64,000 nt of DNA, taken from contig CM075939.1 of assembly GCA_038030265.1 (NCBI GenBank), positions 32,717,253 through 32,781,252 of the forward strand, read 5' to 3'. Shown here piece by piece: positions 23,553-35,315 of the stretch (the stretch's first letter is position 1; each line of letters opens with the position of its first letter). The position numbers and the translations under genes are program-made. Origin of the DNA: Corythucha ciliata. Taxonomy: Eukaryota; Arthropoda; Insecta; Hemiptera; Tingidae. Under the pieces are notes generated by a model, which worked only from the letters and a program-made list of their open reading frames with translations, was not told where the DNA came from and searched no databases.

Positions 23553-24163
23553 TTTAGGCAGAGTCGAAGAAAACAACACACATGCACTCACGTATATGAA
23601 ATGGAACGATAGCGAGTATCACAGTATAGATATCTGATTAAAAATAATGCGGGTTTGCATACCCCAGACGCGCGCCTCTGCGTTTGCACTGGTCATTGGA
23701 GGCGTACAGACGCAGACGCTCGGCGTCTCGGATTTTCGGACGCAGCGGCAGACGCTCCTCTCAAATGGGTTCTATTGACATCCACTGAAGTAGTACAGCG
23801 CTTCCGGCCGCGGCGTCCGCGAGACGCCAGACGCAGACGCTGCGTCTCTATGTGAAAGTCCACCTTAAGGGCGGCCGCAAGACTGTAACACAAATAGTTC
23901 CTTAGTTATGATGGGTTTTATGCGAAAAAAGTTCAGTATTCCTCGGTGTGACACAATGCCGTGAAAAATCTGTTTCAGAATGACAATAACACGAAAACTA
24001 TAAATCCGACAGGCATGCGATTGCTTTCATTTGTTTCAGAACTACAAGCTGTATTATTAAGTCCCGCCAGAGCGAAATCCACTAACAATGTCAGCATGGA
24101 GAGTTCTGGAGTCAAAATATGATTGTCGAAAATTGAACTTTTCGCAAAGTTCGTCACTCTCTC

Positions 24164-25356
24164 TTACCCACTGTTATCTCGCATGCTTCCATTGAAGGGC
24201 TCCTTGGAATTCCCGTCAAAGGCAATAGAGATCATTGGCCGAGTCTTGAAAACTGTCTTGTCCTTCTGGAAAAGAGCCTGGTGGTGCGCATAATTGTCTG
24301 TTAGTCTTACTTTTGCGCAAAAAGTTGTGCAAGTAGACACACACGACATGACTATTAGAGCAGCTTTTTTGGGTTCAAAAAGAAGTGGCTTTCTCAGTAC
24401 TCCGAACACACCTTGAAAGAATGTATTCCTTGGTCTTGTTGTGTTTCTGTTTTAATTGCATAGTTCGAGAATGGCGTTGCTGCCGAAACCGCGGTCACAA
24501 ATAAACAAATAAGTGGGAGAGATCTTTCTTATCTTCAATATCTTCATTGCATACTCTCACACCTACAACCCTCAATTTTTAATTTTTGATTCCGAAAGTG
24601 TTTTCCACTACTCGAGAAAGCCGGTAGTTGAAGATGCGCCGAGAACTCCCCTTTTCCTCCCCGCTCCTACCAGAAAGAGTACGAAGGTATCTTCTGCTAA
24701 TGACAGAGAATTAATCCACAAAATGGGCAAAGCGTAGGAGGTGCTTCAGAAGTCGCTACAGAAAAGGGACATCTGCGATATTTATGAAGAGCTAATAGCA
24801 GCGAAATTGAGACCGATGCCAGTTCCTGGATAACGGTGCATGCATCGAATTGATAATTTTATTTTTGACATGAGAAATCCACGATTCAAACAGTGCACCT
24901 CTTCACAAGACGCCCCCAACAATGATCCCGTACCGGCAACTTCTTCACAATCTATTAATAAATCAGAAAACGGTGCGGAACCTTTCTTTTCACAATATTT
25001 TGCCAGAGAATGAGAATATACAATTTTTATTTTAATTTTATTCCTATTAACAAGTTTTGTTGCACACTAATACTTATTTTAGAATTAATATTAAATAATT
25101 ACATCAAACAGCCTTGAAGCACTTGGACGATAGCTGTGTAGACTTCAGGGACAATGAGAGAAATGAGCAAAGATGAAACTTTGAACAAGTAATGAAGGCT
25201 CTCATAGCTGTCTCCGGTTCTAGAAAACGGAGCGTGATGGCCAAACGCACTATGTATCGGTGAAATCACTTTCCTCCGTTTTGTATCCTTCTTGGAGGCA
25301 CGGTCTTTCTCGGAAGTACTCGAAATCACAGGAGGACATTCTGCTGAAATTCTCAA
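24164..25356 (-). pseudogene. PIF/Harbinger transposase fossil (element C)
   Basis: The minus strand at about 25103-25220 reads RTGDSYESLHYLFKV through VPEVYTAIVQVLQG, the Harbinger helix-turn-helix exon, followed by a GTAATT donor. At 24270-24420 the same strand reads GVFGVLRKPLLFEPKKAALIVMSC, the region just after the catalytic Glu (ENxFGVL). The DGKH and SDGG regions are missing or unreadable. Several stops are present. No terminal repeats were found, so element limits are unknown. Confidence 0.7.
24590..25015 (+). pseudogene. Harbinger MADF-partner C-terminus fossil (element C)
   Basis: Plus-strand segments with intervening stops read KRDICDIYEELIAAKLRPM and CMHRIDNFIFDM, a pattern typical of the helical tail of Harbinger MADF proteins, followed by a Ser/Pro/Asn-rich end (DPVPATSSQSINKSENG). 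It lies between the two transposase blocks of the opposite strand, the same nested layout as in elements A and D. It is not functional. Confidence 0.6.
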
Positions 25357-25610
25357 ATTGGCCAGATGGCTCTCTCATCAAGCCCGCCTTCATGTTCGTT
25401 CCATCATACCTATAGAAATAGTTTCAAAATGGAAACTATTACTATTGGTCGAGTCCGTATAGAGATCTATTAAAAGGGGAGACTAGGGTCATATTTTATT
25501 ATCTTTATTTGTTGTTCTTTCGGTTCTTACGCACGTTCGGTTTTCCTCCCGTGGGTAGTCCGCCTCTTCCGGGTAGATGCAGGAGCTTGTCCACTCGAGC
25601 TGTCTGTCAC

Positions 25611-25830
25611 CTACCAATCACCAGTTCTTTCAGCTTCAATAAACAGCTAAACGATTGTTATTTTCTCAAAGTATTGAGCCCATAGTTTGGCAGTTGGTCC
25701 GCGTTTAGCAAATTGTTGCAGGGTATTTGCAAAACTATCAGACAATTCTTTCAAGCGCTCTTCACTTGAGGTTGCTCCTGTTTCTTTCCTATCTACACCG
25801 TACACCAGTTCTTCTGTGGTGGCATGTAGC
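25611..25830 (-). pseudogene. Coding relic of an arthropod repeat-associated protein
   Basis: Minus-strand translation TEELVYGVDRKETGAT, then LKELSDSFANTLQQFAKRGP and KLWAQYFEKITIV, an in-frame TAG, then LFIEAERTGDW. The block is strongly coding-like. Similar KLW.QYF...FI.AERTG.W blocks occur, as I recall, in uncharacterised repeat-associated proteins of arthropods. No function can be given. Flanking sequence on both sides is unreadable. Confidence 0.45.
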
Positions 25831-26357
25831 TCCGGAGAAATTAGTTACTGGTGTCCGGGGTGCTGAATGAGACATGCCATGCCCTGTCATTATAATTATC
25901 TGTGCTGTTTCCTGCATACAGTGTTGAACAGCTCGGACAGGCCGTTTCCTTCCATAATGTGGCCAACAGCACCCAAGAAGGATATAAGCATATGGAATCC
26001 GCCCAGCCTTACAACCACGTTGGTCAATTCATTTGGACAGCTGGCAATTATTTCTCGCTCCTTCAGGCACAACGAATGATCAAAGGTTCAATGTCTGGTT
26101 GGGTTTTCAATTCCATACAACAGGCAGTGAAAATTGTGTCATAATCGCTATCATGAGAGACTGACAACCAGTGTAGGTTGACTGGTACTTCACACCTCTT
26201 GTACATTCATGAAACAATTTCAACCACTAGTTCCTACCCACATTCGTGAGGAAAGTATTGTTCGGTGTAACAATACTCGAAGTACCTAATAAAGTGAAAA
26301 TTTTACCAACGTTTTTCACGGGCACTGGAGCCACCCCCGGACCGTTTCTTTTTTGAA
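25831..26357. other. Non-coding stretch
   Basis: Two overlapping plus-strand frames of 70-80 codons occur at 25867-26144. They resemble no family I know and are judged chance or relic. Confidence 0.3.
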
Positions 26358-26363
26358 ATTAAT

Positions 26364-26512
26364 AGATCTGTTCCAGCAAGATGTTTCGAACATGTTCGGA
26401 GCAGAGTTGCCATGGGATCAGCCACTAAAATTTAAGTTGATTACATTTTACTGGCTGGTCGCATGGCAACTCTGCTCCGAACATGTTCGGAACACCTTTT
26501 TGGAACAGACCT
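26364..26512. mobile_element. TIR MITE, family 2, copy 1
   Basis: Inverted ends AGATCTGTTCCA and (complement) AGGTCTGTTCCA, with long internal pairing arms GAACATGTTCGGAGCAGAGT and its complement. ATTAAT directly flanks it on both sides (26358-26363 and 26513-26518), a palindromic possible target duplication. A second copy lies at about 36284-36427. Confidence 0.8.
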
Positions 26513-26518
26513 ATTAAT

Positions 26519-27513
26519 AATAAAAGGGTCAAGAGGTAATGACAAATTGAAATAGAGCAACGAATAATTACAAATTACGAACGAGGTATTTCGATTGCCT
26601 ACATTCGTATATGTATGTATAATAAGGTTTTATTTTCGGTTGCCTTTCGAAACTTAATAATTAACTTATTAATTAGAGGACAGTCCACTCTCGTTGTATT
26701 ACAGGTAGATATTCACAGAATGCTAGAATGAAAGAAAATTTATTCAAAATGATTGAAGCACACATCAATAGGAATCGTCAGCTATATGTTGTGTAGGTAA
26801 AAGGCGCAGCTTTTCTCCGCTATGGCAATTTAAAATGTTTTAGCTTCTGGGCTCACGGAATGGCGTGCGGGGACGGGGCTGTCCTCAAAAAATAAGTTTA
26901 CTTTAACAATCCCCCAACAATGCTTAATTTCTACGAAGTCACGAGCCAAAAACTGGATAAGCCATTTTCTTGAGGGTCTTCTGTAAAGAGGATGGAGGAT
27001 TCAATGAGAAGAAAAAGAGCGAAAGTAATATGCGATTGTGCGGGTTTCCTTTCTCTTTCTTTTTTTTTCTTCTTGATATTGAACTCGATTGTTCGGAACG
27101 ATTGAAAAAGATCCTCGCCGCAGAATAGGGAATTATGCTGGCGTCACGTTTCATAAATGGTACCGATACGTGTCCTTTTGTGCTCGAATTGAAAAATATA
27201 TTAATCTGTTGCTGTCTTCTCTGAAAACTGAACTCTATGCCGAGCATTCTCACTCTTTGAAACAGCTAGAAAGTTGTTTCTATGAACCCATCCCGTAAGC
27301 CTGGAGCGAGGGTTATGAAGGCCACTACTGCAAATGTTAATAATCCGTGTATCGTTCTAAAATCCCAAATCAAGAGTTGGACACTATACATTTTCCTTTC
27401 TTGCTTCCCCCACTCAGTGCAAAAGGTTCTTTTTTTGAACGTCTGGCAATTGATATTCATGGCTTTCCTGATCTGAACATGACAATAGTAATTTTATGTT
27501 CGTAAATTTTATG
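26519..27513. other. Non-coding stretch
   Basis: No recognisable gene or RNA. Confidence 0.35.
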
Positions 27514-27592
27514 GTGTTTTCCATTCAATGCAATAAACTATAGTGTGGTGGAAGTTTTTCCACCCGTCCTCTCTGAATTGAAACATATGTTG
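27514..27592. mobile_element. Half of a hairpin MITE, family 1
   Basis: It matches the left arm and loop of the family member at 33725 (GTTTTCCATTCAATGCAA, TTTTTCCACCCGTCCTCTCT, GAATTGAAACATATGTT). The right arm is absent: the sequence switches at 27593 into a direct repeat. It was truncated by whatever placed that repeat. Confidence 0.75.
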
Positions 27593-27712
27593 CAAGAGAT
27601 CTCGCAAATAAATAATAGGTTTGCTGGGCTTCCAAAAGTGAAAAGTATATAAGACTAGAAAAGCGGGGAAAAAAACACACACAGAAGATGCTCATCCTTC
27701 TATCCTTTTAGG
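27593..27712 (+). repeat. 120-bp direct repeat, copy 1
   Basis: CAAGAGATCTCGCAAATAAA through TATCCTTTTAGG recurs at 28383-28501 in the same orientation with only a few differences. The two copies bracket ~670 bp. There are no TG/CA ends and no coding region between them that would suggest LTRs. Confidence 0.9.
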
Positions 27713-28382
27713 CACTACACTTCTGTAGAGTGTGTGTGAATAGCAATTAGACTCATAACTTAAAATTCAAACAATTTCCTTGCATATGTTTTTTATTGCA
27801 CTGTGCTGTAAATATGGTCAAAAGACTCCCCCCAAAATACGCCAAGAAGGTGGGGATGTACATTCGAGATTTATCGGCCAATGTGAATCATTGGAAACGT
27901 CTTCTTTGGAAAGACAGGTGTTTATATATATATATATCAAAATTGTTCTATAATGCATGGAGAATGGTTAAAACTAAGTCCGAAACTGACTATTTAATTT
28001 TCGAGGCTCAGCACAGCGCCGGCTCCGAGCCGTCGAAGACACTGTTTAACAGGCGTATACTAAAAGTAATTCTTAATAATCGCTAAAAAACAGTTGCCAT
28101 CAAATACGTCTTCAATTTAAGAAAAAAAAAAAAAATTAGATGCTAATGAAGGGGTGCCCCCCTCCCGCACCAAGTTAGGGGGAATTTTTATCATTTTAGG
28201 GTATACTTATAGTTTCTCTGCCTCGCATCAGCCCATTACGCTTCTCTCCTGGAGATTATTTTAAAAAGTACTTACCAGTACTTGAGAATCCTGGCTTTAC
28301 CTTTGCCAAATAAGGGGATTCTAAATATAGAACAGGAACTAGTTAACTGACCAGCCCAGGCTGGGAGTTTCTCTTTCAAGAA
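27713..28382. other. Sequence between the 120-bp direct repeats
   Basis: A plus-strand frame at about 27814-28086 (MVKRLPPKYAKKVGMYIRDL, then NVNHWKRLLW) looks mildly coding but is not recognised. A (TA)n run lies near 27921-27934 and an A13 tract near 28121. Function unknown. Confidence 0.25.
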
Positions 28383-28501
28383 CAAGAGATCTCGCAAATA
28401 AATAATAGGTTTGCTGGGCTTCCATAAGTGAAAAGTATGTAAGACTAGAAAAGCGGGAAAAAAACACACACACAAGATGCTCATCCTTCTATCCTTTTAG
28501 G
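28383..28501 (+). repeat. 120-bp direct repeat, copy 2
   Basis: Second copy of 27593-27712. Beyond both ends the two copies have unrelated flanks. Confidence 0.9.
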
Positions 28502-31041
28502 TATCCAACGGGCGACTAAAAACTCACCCCTTTCCTTGAATCAATTTTTTAAATATAAATTGCTTCATCTGCTCATCAGGAAAAATGCATGACTAAAGGT
28601 CAAGAACTGATCCTCAGGATCCCAATTTTTTCTTCAGGAAAAGAAAAGTTGGCATCAAAATGTAAGTCCAGTCTACATGAAAATATCTGTCTTGAGATTC
28701 TCACTTCTGAGGGGATATATTGCTGCACTGCTAAAGGCAATGGTGAAAGTGGTAAACAAGATTCCACAATTTGACCTCGCCATAGCTAAGTAGGGGAAGT
28801 CTTCCTCTAAACCCTAGGGACTTTCCTTCCCCACCTTTTTCCTTTCGTCCAGGTATACTTAAAGCAGGGTCGCGAACTTGATTCCAACGACCTTTTTTCC
28901 CCTCGCCCACCTACAGCGCTCGATCTATGTGGGTTAAAAGGGTCATTATGAAAAAGTTTCATCCCCCTCGCCTTCCATTTTGTGTCTCTCTCTCTCTCTT
29001 TTTTTCTTCTTGGCAATTTTATGTATTCACCTCACCTCATTCCTTGGAGTGAGTGCGCTTTAGGAGTTTTACACAAATGGAAAATTGAGTTGAAACAGGA
29101 GAGAAATCTTATATTTTAAACACGATCAAGTCGTCGTCAAGAAACAATTTTGTTTTGAATCTCATCAATGGCCATTAGTATGGAGATTTATGACTCTGCC
29201 TCTCACTTGTCCACAAATCTCGAACAAATTATTAATATGCATATAACTCGCACAATCTTGTTCATGTTTTTTTTTTAATTCTATTAGAGCATAAGGGGGG
29301 AGGGTTGGTGTCATAGAGCAAACGCACTATGTAATCGGAATGCATGCGCAACCCGATAAAAATATATGGAATCGAATTACGGTAATTTAGGCATAATGCT
29401 TCACGGTGATATTTACTACCAATTTCTTTTGAAATGAGGGATGGGAGGGGCTTTTTGTCTATTTTCTTTTAGAACTTGAACAAGGCGCCTTTAATATACC
29501 GAATTTGACGATCCAAATACACAGTAGCACAGCGATTTTTTTTAGTGAAAATTGTTTGTGCCACTCATATTATTCTAAAGATATCGATGTTGAAGAAATA
29601 GGTAATACACAAATTTCTCAATAACAATGTATTCGATAAAATCTTGTTTAATGCTCCGTGGAGAGCCTTAATAGAATGCTGTTCCGATTATTGTAGAACA
29701 AATTGAGAAAGAAATATGTAACTGTAAAGAAAAAATGGAAGATTAATTCGAATTAGCTGGATACGACCTCCCTCCTACGATCTACAATATTAATCTTTCC
29801 TCTAAACAAGTTACACGTGGGAAGGTCGAAGACGCAGTTTAATTTATGTACTAAAAAGCTCGGATTTTGAAAAGAAAGTAGGCCGCTGCCATAGCTTCGG
29901 TGCTCTACTGATGGAAACAAACATGCCATTCCGAACAGGACAAAAAATGATGCCTAATTTTTCTCTTGGTGTGAAGTCGAATGACCAGAACGAAGCATCA
30001 ATTTCTGTTGGAAAATAGGACACAATTTGTACTATAATTAAAATATTCAGGGGGCCACTCACTATACCAGAGCAAAGTGAAAAATACTGTAGTCATTACT
30101 TATAAACGGGATTAGTAGTAGGAAAGGAAAAAGTTGCGGCACACATTGTAGATACTAGCCTCAAAATGAGTACCAGCTCAATAAAAATAAGGATAACAAT
30201 CGCTCATGAAAAATGGTGATGCGGGGACTTGGGTCATCAAGAAGTGCGGTGGTCTAGTCCCACGTTCCTGTTTTCAGCCAACCGGGCTTCTGTCGTGCAT
30301 CTTAACTCTGGTTTGAGAGGGTAAGTCGAGGTATAAAACTTACTGATTGCAGACTCCGTTGGTGAGACGCGTTGCTAGTGTTATAAAACAATACCTAAGT
30401 TTCAGGCCTTCTATAATTAAATCCATAAATTCGGAGAAGTCAATAGAACGAAAATGTTGGGAGCAGGCATTGAAGCGACGTTTTTGCGGCGCCTGCTCCA
30501 ACTCTTAGCCTGCTTCTTCAAACTTGTCTAGTGCTGTTTACGACGAGGTTATTTTTTTTTTTTTTTTTTGGGGAGCAGGGAGGTGGAAATGCCTTTACGC
30601 ACGGAGTGCCGGACTCCTGCCTTACGGCAGACTACCGGCTAAAACCACCCCCCCTTATGGGCATCGACTACTGGGGTCATTAGCCACGAGGTTATTGTTG
30701 GCGTTTTCCAACACACTGTTTTGTTTCTGGTGGCACACCCGTGAAGGGCAAGTAAATTACCTCCGTGATAATTAAATCTGGGAACGCTGCACTCCTTCAT
30801 TGTGTCAACACTAGGCAACAAATTGTGTACAGATCGTCCTCTTATGAAAAAGTTCTCACACTCTCCAAATCCCCGAAGAATAGGATTCAATTGAAGTAAA
30901 ACGGTTTCATGTGGATTTTTTTTTTCTCTCTCTCTCCTGGCCATTTATCAAAGATGATAATTTTTAGTTTCTAAATTTTGTTATATCTTCATACTTGCTC
31001 TTCCTATATATCTTGACATTTCTCCAAAAACATTGTGTATC
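28502..31041. other. Non-coding stretch
   Basis: About 2.5 kb with no recognised gene. Simple sequence includes (TC)n near 28983-28998 and a T20 run followed by G-rich sequence near 30551-30572. Confidence 0.4.
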
Positions 31042-32384
31042 ATCCTTCGCGGACAACTTATCACAGGGTGCTGTTATATTACCTTTCTTGGATGACCTCC
31101 CACTGGTGCTTCTCACTGAAATTTCATTGTGAATCCGGTAATTTCAATGTTTTACTGAATTTTACGCATGTTAAAATCGCCTAATTGATACACATTTTTT
31201 CCCATTTGTCAACTATAAACAGGCAGACCAGTGGAGGTAAGAATTTTACTCGATATACTAGTATTATACGTAGTATAGTGAACTTGATTTCTCTGGTTTG
31301 TCTCTGATCTTGTTCGGAGCTCTTTCACCTATTCAACCATTCATTTTCCTGGACAATATAATGTTGATTACGACTTTAATTTCTGCTTTTTACTTCCATG
31401 TTCACGTGGAAGGAGTTTGATGGATCCGGCATGTGAAAAAATTAACTTGAGCTACATTTTCAGACAATGCCCGTGTTTTGTGCTGTCGTCGGCTGCAGTT
31501 CGCGATCCGGTCGGGACGCCGTTTCCTTTTTCCGGTTTCCGTCTATTCACCACGGTCAGGCAATGTATTTTATTGTTTTAAAAAAATCTTATTTGAAATA
31601 TTTTATTAGGAAGTGGCAGAAAAGGGACGGATCACGTCAACCCTGTAGCCGCTGAGAGAAGATGTAAATGGATTAGCGCCTTGAGGAGAAAGGACCTCAC
31701 AGCGAGCAAGCTGCTATTCCAGCGTGTTTGTTCAAGGCACTTCTTGTCTGGTAAGCTTTAATGAAGTTTACCGAAAGTGAATTCAAATATAATTTTCGCG
31801 TTCGTGCAACCAGACAACTCGTTCTCCCTTTCCGCCTCAGACACTCACCCCACAATTTACTTCTCGGTTCTGACTCTCATTAACCAGGAAATTGAACCGA
31901 TTAAAGAGCGGTCGATGGCCAAGGGACCGTAGCGCAGGGGCACGGTTTACCCAGGTCCATATTCTCACTGAGCAAGAATTCTTGATCTGTAATCGCCTTT
32001 AAATAAGAGGGTTTTAGTACAGAGAAGCTTTGTGAAGTGAAGGTGCCCGAGTGAAACTGAGTCTGGCCAGTTTTTCATATCGTGTGGACTTGGCGACCAT
32101 TTCAATTTTTACCTTCGCTTTTAGGTAGGCCTGCTGACATGCTCGATAGAGACAACCCTGACTGGGTTCCCTCACAAAATATGGGCTACGCGAAGAAGCC
32201 CTCCTCAATGGAGCGGTATACTCGTGCGAAAAGAAGGTGTCCCTTGGTGGTAAGCATTTTGTGGTGAAGTATGTTTTTATTTGACGAGCTTTAAAGACGA
32301 GGATTTAAAGGAATCTCTAAACGGTCCATAACGATTAACAAACAAAACTGAACAATTTTTTTAATGAAAGTAAATTGAAAATTG

Positions 32385-32660
32385 AGTAAATAAGTCCTTT
32401 TTGGATTATGACCTATTTTGCTTTGCTTTCGAGTTATGATTTTTCAGAGAGAGCGTAGTTTTATCCAAATACCAGTTGTTTCTCAGCTTGAAATGTTTGT
32501 TTTTTGTTTTTTGTTTGTTTGTTTGTTTGTTTTTTTTTCTGCTGAGAAACAATCAGTTTTGGAAAAAAAAAAAACGCTTTCTCGGATAAAACTCTTGAAA
32601 AATCATAACTCGAAACCGAAGCAAGGTAGGTCGTTACCTATTCCAAAAAGAATTTTTTAC
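32385..32660. mobile_element. TIR MITE in transposase intron 3
   Basis: Inverted arms of ~70 bp: CTTTTTGGATTATGACC, then TTCGAGTTATGATTTTTCA, mirrored at 32590-32660. A (TTTG)n tract lies at about 32501-32533 in the centre. No coding. Confidence 0.65.
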
Positions 32661-32911
32661 TCCATTTTTGGTGTACCTTTCCACAAAAAATTGTGTACTA
32701 CCCAAATTGGACCACTCTGTATTATGTATTGGTGCCGGATTAATATCCTCCGGGCTGCTTCTAGTGGAATGGAGATGTTTTGATGTCGCGTGAAAAATAC
32801 CTTATTTTATTAAATAAGGTCTTAAGAACAACAAAAAAACTGGTTTTTCGCTCTAAATTTTGATTTTGGACGAGCACAAAAATGTGTCAAAGAGAGTAGA
32901 ACGAGTGTAGG

Positions 32912-33108
32912 AACAAGAATTAGCCATTGCCCTGAGGAAGAATGAGCGCTCTTCCGCTGTTGCTGGTTTATTGCAGACCGTTTTCGGCCTAAACACTAAC
33001 ATTTTGTGTTTATTATAAGTCGGCCTATTTATAAAATGGCTATGTAGCCGAAACCGGTGTGCAATAAACCAGCAATAGCGGTTGAGAGCTAGCTCATTCT
33101 TGTTTCCT
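32912..33108. repeat. Inverted repeat
   Basis: Arms marked by GCTGTTGCTGGTTTATTGCA and TGCAATAAACCAGCAATAGC, plus GTAGGAACAAGAAT and its complement. About 60-75 bp per arm with indels. Probably another MITE; ends not resolved. Confidence 0.65.
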
Positions 33109-33724
33109 ACTTGTTCGTGGTTTCTGCACGAACGGCCTCTCGGTCATTGTACGTAGAGAGTAGAACTGTAGAATTAATTTTCGATTGTAAAGTGTCAATA
33201 ACCGCATGGCATCGTATAATTAAAATCGCTTGAGGGATTCCAATGATTAGAAGGGAGGGCAAATATTGTATTTCATTTCTCTTTTCTTTTTCGTAAAAAA
33301 ACTTTCCATTTCATCCATAAAGAAACTATTATTTTTATCCTATTATTAAAATTATACCGTGTATGTGTTTCTTGGTCCGCATGTAAACGTTCAGTGTTTA
33401 CGAAACATCTGTTCTAATGAATTTTCAAGGGCTCCTTAATGTCCAAGAACGTTCATAAATACAGGCATTAGTGTACTTTATGTTTAGGTTCTTTACTTAT
33501 TTTTGTGTAAAGCTAACTTATGTCTCCTTTCAATCAAAATTGTCTTCATGAATAAATAAATATTCTGTACACCTTCTTATTTTCATTTCTTCACAGCATT
33601 TTTCTTCCTTGTCTTTGATTTCTTTTCTGGTCCTCCATTTCCTCTACTCGGCGATAGAAAAGTATGAACTGTACCAAAGTATAACAGCAATTTTGCTCCT
33701 GGAGTAAATTGTAAGTGATTCTAT

Positions 33725-33853
33725 TGGCGTTTTCCATTCAATGCAACACACTCGTGTGGTGTAAGTTTTTCCACTCGTCTTCTCTGAATTGAAACATATG
33801 TTTACGGAGAGGACGCTGCACTACTCTTGTGTTGTGTGTTGAATGGAATAATG
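33725..33853. mobile_element. Hairpin MITE, family 1
   Basis: Ends TTTTCCATTCAATGCAACAC and its complement near 33828-33848. The inner segment TTTTTCCACTCGTCTTCTCT and loop GAATTGAAACATATGTT are shared with 8662, 27514 and 51245. It abuts the foldback element to the right. Confidence 0.8.
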
Positions 33854-33864
33854 GAAATAGCTAA

Positions 33865-34471
33865 ACAGGGTGTACAAAAAGCGACTGGACAGAGAAAAAC
33901 CAGTGAAGGGGCAACTCAATTTGCACTTTTCCGAAATTCCGCTTTGTTTCCGAGATATCCGCCATTTTATGATTTTTCAGAAACTGCTAGTTGTACACGC
34001 AATAATTGTTGCAATGGCAAAAATGATGAGCCCATTGGGAAGAGCACAAAATTTTCTATTTAAAGAGCCTATTTTTATCCAGATCAGACGATATCTACTA
34101 CGTTTTGAATCAGCTTATTAGCGAGGAAACTTAATTCCGGAAGTACCTATTGGTGTTATGGTGATGTAGTCAGAAAATTACGTTTTTTCGCCAATAAGCT
34201 GATTCAAAACGTAGTAGATGTCGTCCGATCTGGATTAAAAAAGGCTCTTTAAATAGAAAATGTTGTGCTCCTTTCCAATGGGCTCATCAATTTTGCTATT
34301 GCAACAATTACTGCGTGTGCAACAAGGTGTTTCTGAAAAAAGCATAAAATGGCGGATATCTCGGAAACAAAGCGGAATTTCGGAAAATACCACAAATAGT
34401 CATTTCGATCAGAAATAAGTTGCCCCTTCACTGGTTTTTCTCTGTCCAGTCGCTTTTTGTACCACCCTGTA
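33865..34471. mobile_element. Foldback MITE with ACAGGGTG ends
   Basis: Two ~265-280-bp arms (33865-34129 and about 34188-34471) are reverse complements. The ends read ACAGGGTGTACAAAAAGCGA and its complement. A ~60-bp spacer lies between. Plus- and minus-strand open frames here are mirror images from the arms and not genes. Confidence 0.85.
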
Positions 34472-34606
34472 TAATAACTTTGGGGTAGATGGATATATTG
34501 AATAAATCTGTCGCCGGTATTTTAATTAATAAATTAATTAGACTGATATTATCCGGACGACGATGGAAGGGCATAGCCCAACACGATTCGAGTTTCGAGA
34601 AAAAAT

Positions 34607-34680
34607 GGCTCCCCGGCGGGATTTGAACCCGCAACCTCTGGATTACCAGTCCAGCACGCTGCCATTTGCGCCACGGAGAC
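34607..34680 (-). tRNA. tRNA-like gene, anticodon GGT (Thr), copy 1
   Basis: The 74 bases fold as a canonical tRNA: 7-bp acceptor (only the 1-72 G-G pair fails), 4-bp D stem, 5-bp anticodon stem CTGGA/TCCAG with loop CTGGTAA, 5-base variable loop, and T arm GCGGG-TTCAAAT-CCCGC. A-box-like TGGCGCAAATGG and B-box GGTTCAAATCC are present. T6 follows within two bases. No intron. Anticodon GGT is unusual for a eukaryotic nuclear Thr tRNA, and base 73 is C, so it is likely a tRNA-derived repeat head. Confidence 0.6.
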
Positions 34681-34928
34681 GCCTATGGGAGTCGTACTCC
34701 GAGGGATAAGCTAAGCCAAACCCCACCCAGGTCCATTGTTTCTCGAAACTCTAGGCGCTTCTCCTGATCGGTAAACCACGCCGAATTTTATCTTATCTAG
34801 ATGTTGTTAGATGGATATATTGAATAAATCTGTCGCCGGTATTTTAATTAATAAATTAATTAGACTGATATTATCCGGACGACGATGGAAGGGCATAGCC
34901 CAACACGATTCGAGTTTCGAGAAAAAAT

Positions 34929-35002
34929 GGCTCCCCGGCGGGATTTGAACCCGCAACCTCTGGATTACCAGTCCAGCACGATGACATTTGCGCCACGGAG
35001 AC
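34929..35002 (-). tRNA. tRNA-like gene, GGT, copy 2 (diverged D arm)
   Basis: Same as copy 1 except for two changes in the 3' side of the D arm (GTCATCG in place of GGCAGCG), which break a D-stem pair and the conserved G. Anticodon and T arm are unchanged. Probably a pseudo-tRNA. Confidence 0.5.
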
Positions 35003-35241
35003 GCCTATGGGAGTCGTGTTGGGCTATGCCCTTCCATCGTCGTCCGGATAATATCAGTCTAATTAATTTATTAATTAAAATACCGGCGACAGATTTATTC
35101 AATATATCCATCTAACAACATCTAGATAAGATAAAATTCGGCGTGGTTTACCGATCAGGAGAAGCGCCTAGAGTTTCGAGAAACAATGGACCTGGGTGGG
35201 GTTTGGCTTAGCTTATCCCTCGGAGTACGACTCCCATAGGC

Positions 35242-35315
35242 GTCTCCATGGCGCAAATGGCAGCGTGCTGGACTGGTAATCCAGAGGTTGCGGGTTCAAA
35301 TCCCGCCGGGGAGCC
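35242..35315 (+). tRNA. tRNA-like gene, GGT, copy 3
   Basis: Identical to copy 1 except that position 7 is A instead of G, which breaks the innermost acceptor pair. T6 terminator present. Confidence 0.55.

Larger units (their letters stand above)
21142..23865. mobile_element. PIF/Harbinger element A (2.7 kb)
   Basis: Element A has inverted ends of ~42 bp with three mismatches, starting AGGTGGACTCTCGCATGGAG (left) and AGGTGGACTTTCACATAGAG (right, complement). TAA flanks both sides (21139-21141 and 23866-23868), the Harbinger 3-bp target duplication. GC-rich GACGCAGACGCT subterminal repeats lie inside both ends. It encodes a transposase (+) and a MADF partner (-), both broken by small lesions, so the copy is recent but non-autonomous now. 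Confidence 0.93.

Noticed and set aside
27593..28501. 120-bp direct repeats as LTRs of a small element
   Set aside because: No TG/CA termini, no target duplication and no retroelement features in the 670 bp between them.
30520..30790. Plus-strand frame near a T20 run as a gene
   Set aside because: Low-complexity start, no domain similarity, no splice or promoter context.
32501..32533. (TTTG)n tract, and other simple runs (T20 at 30551, C13 at 9367, G13 at 45245) as functional sites
   Set aside because: Ordinary microsatellite or homopolymer sequence with no further structure.
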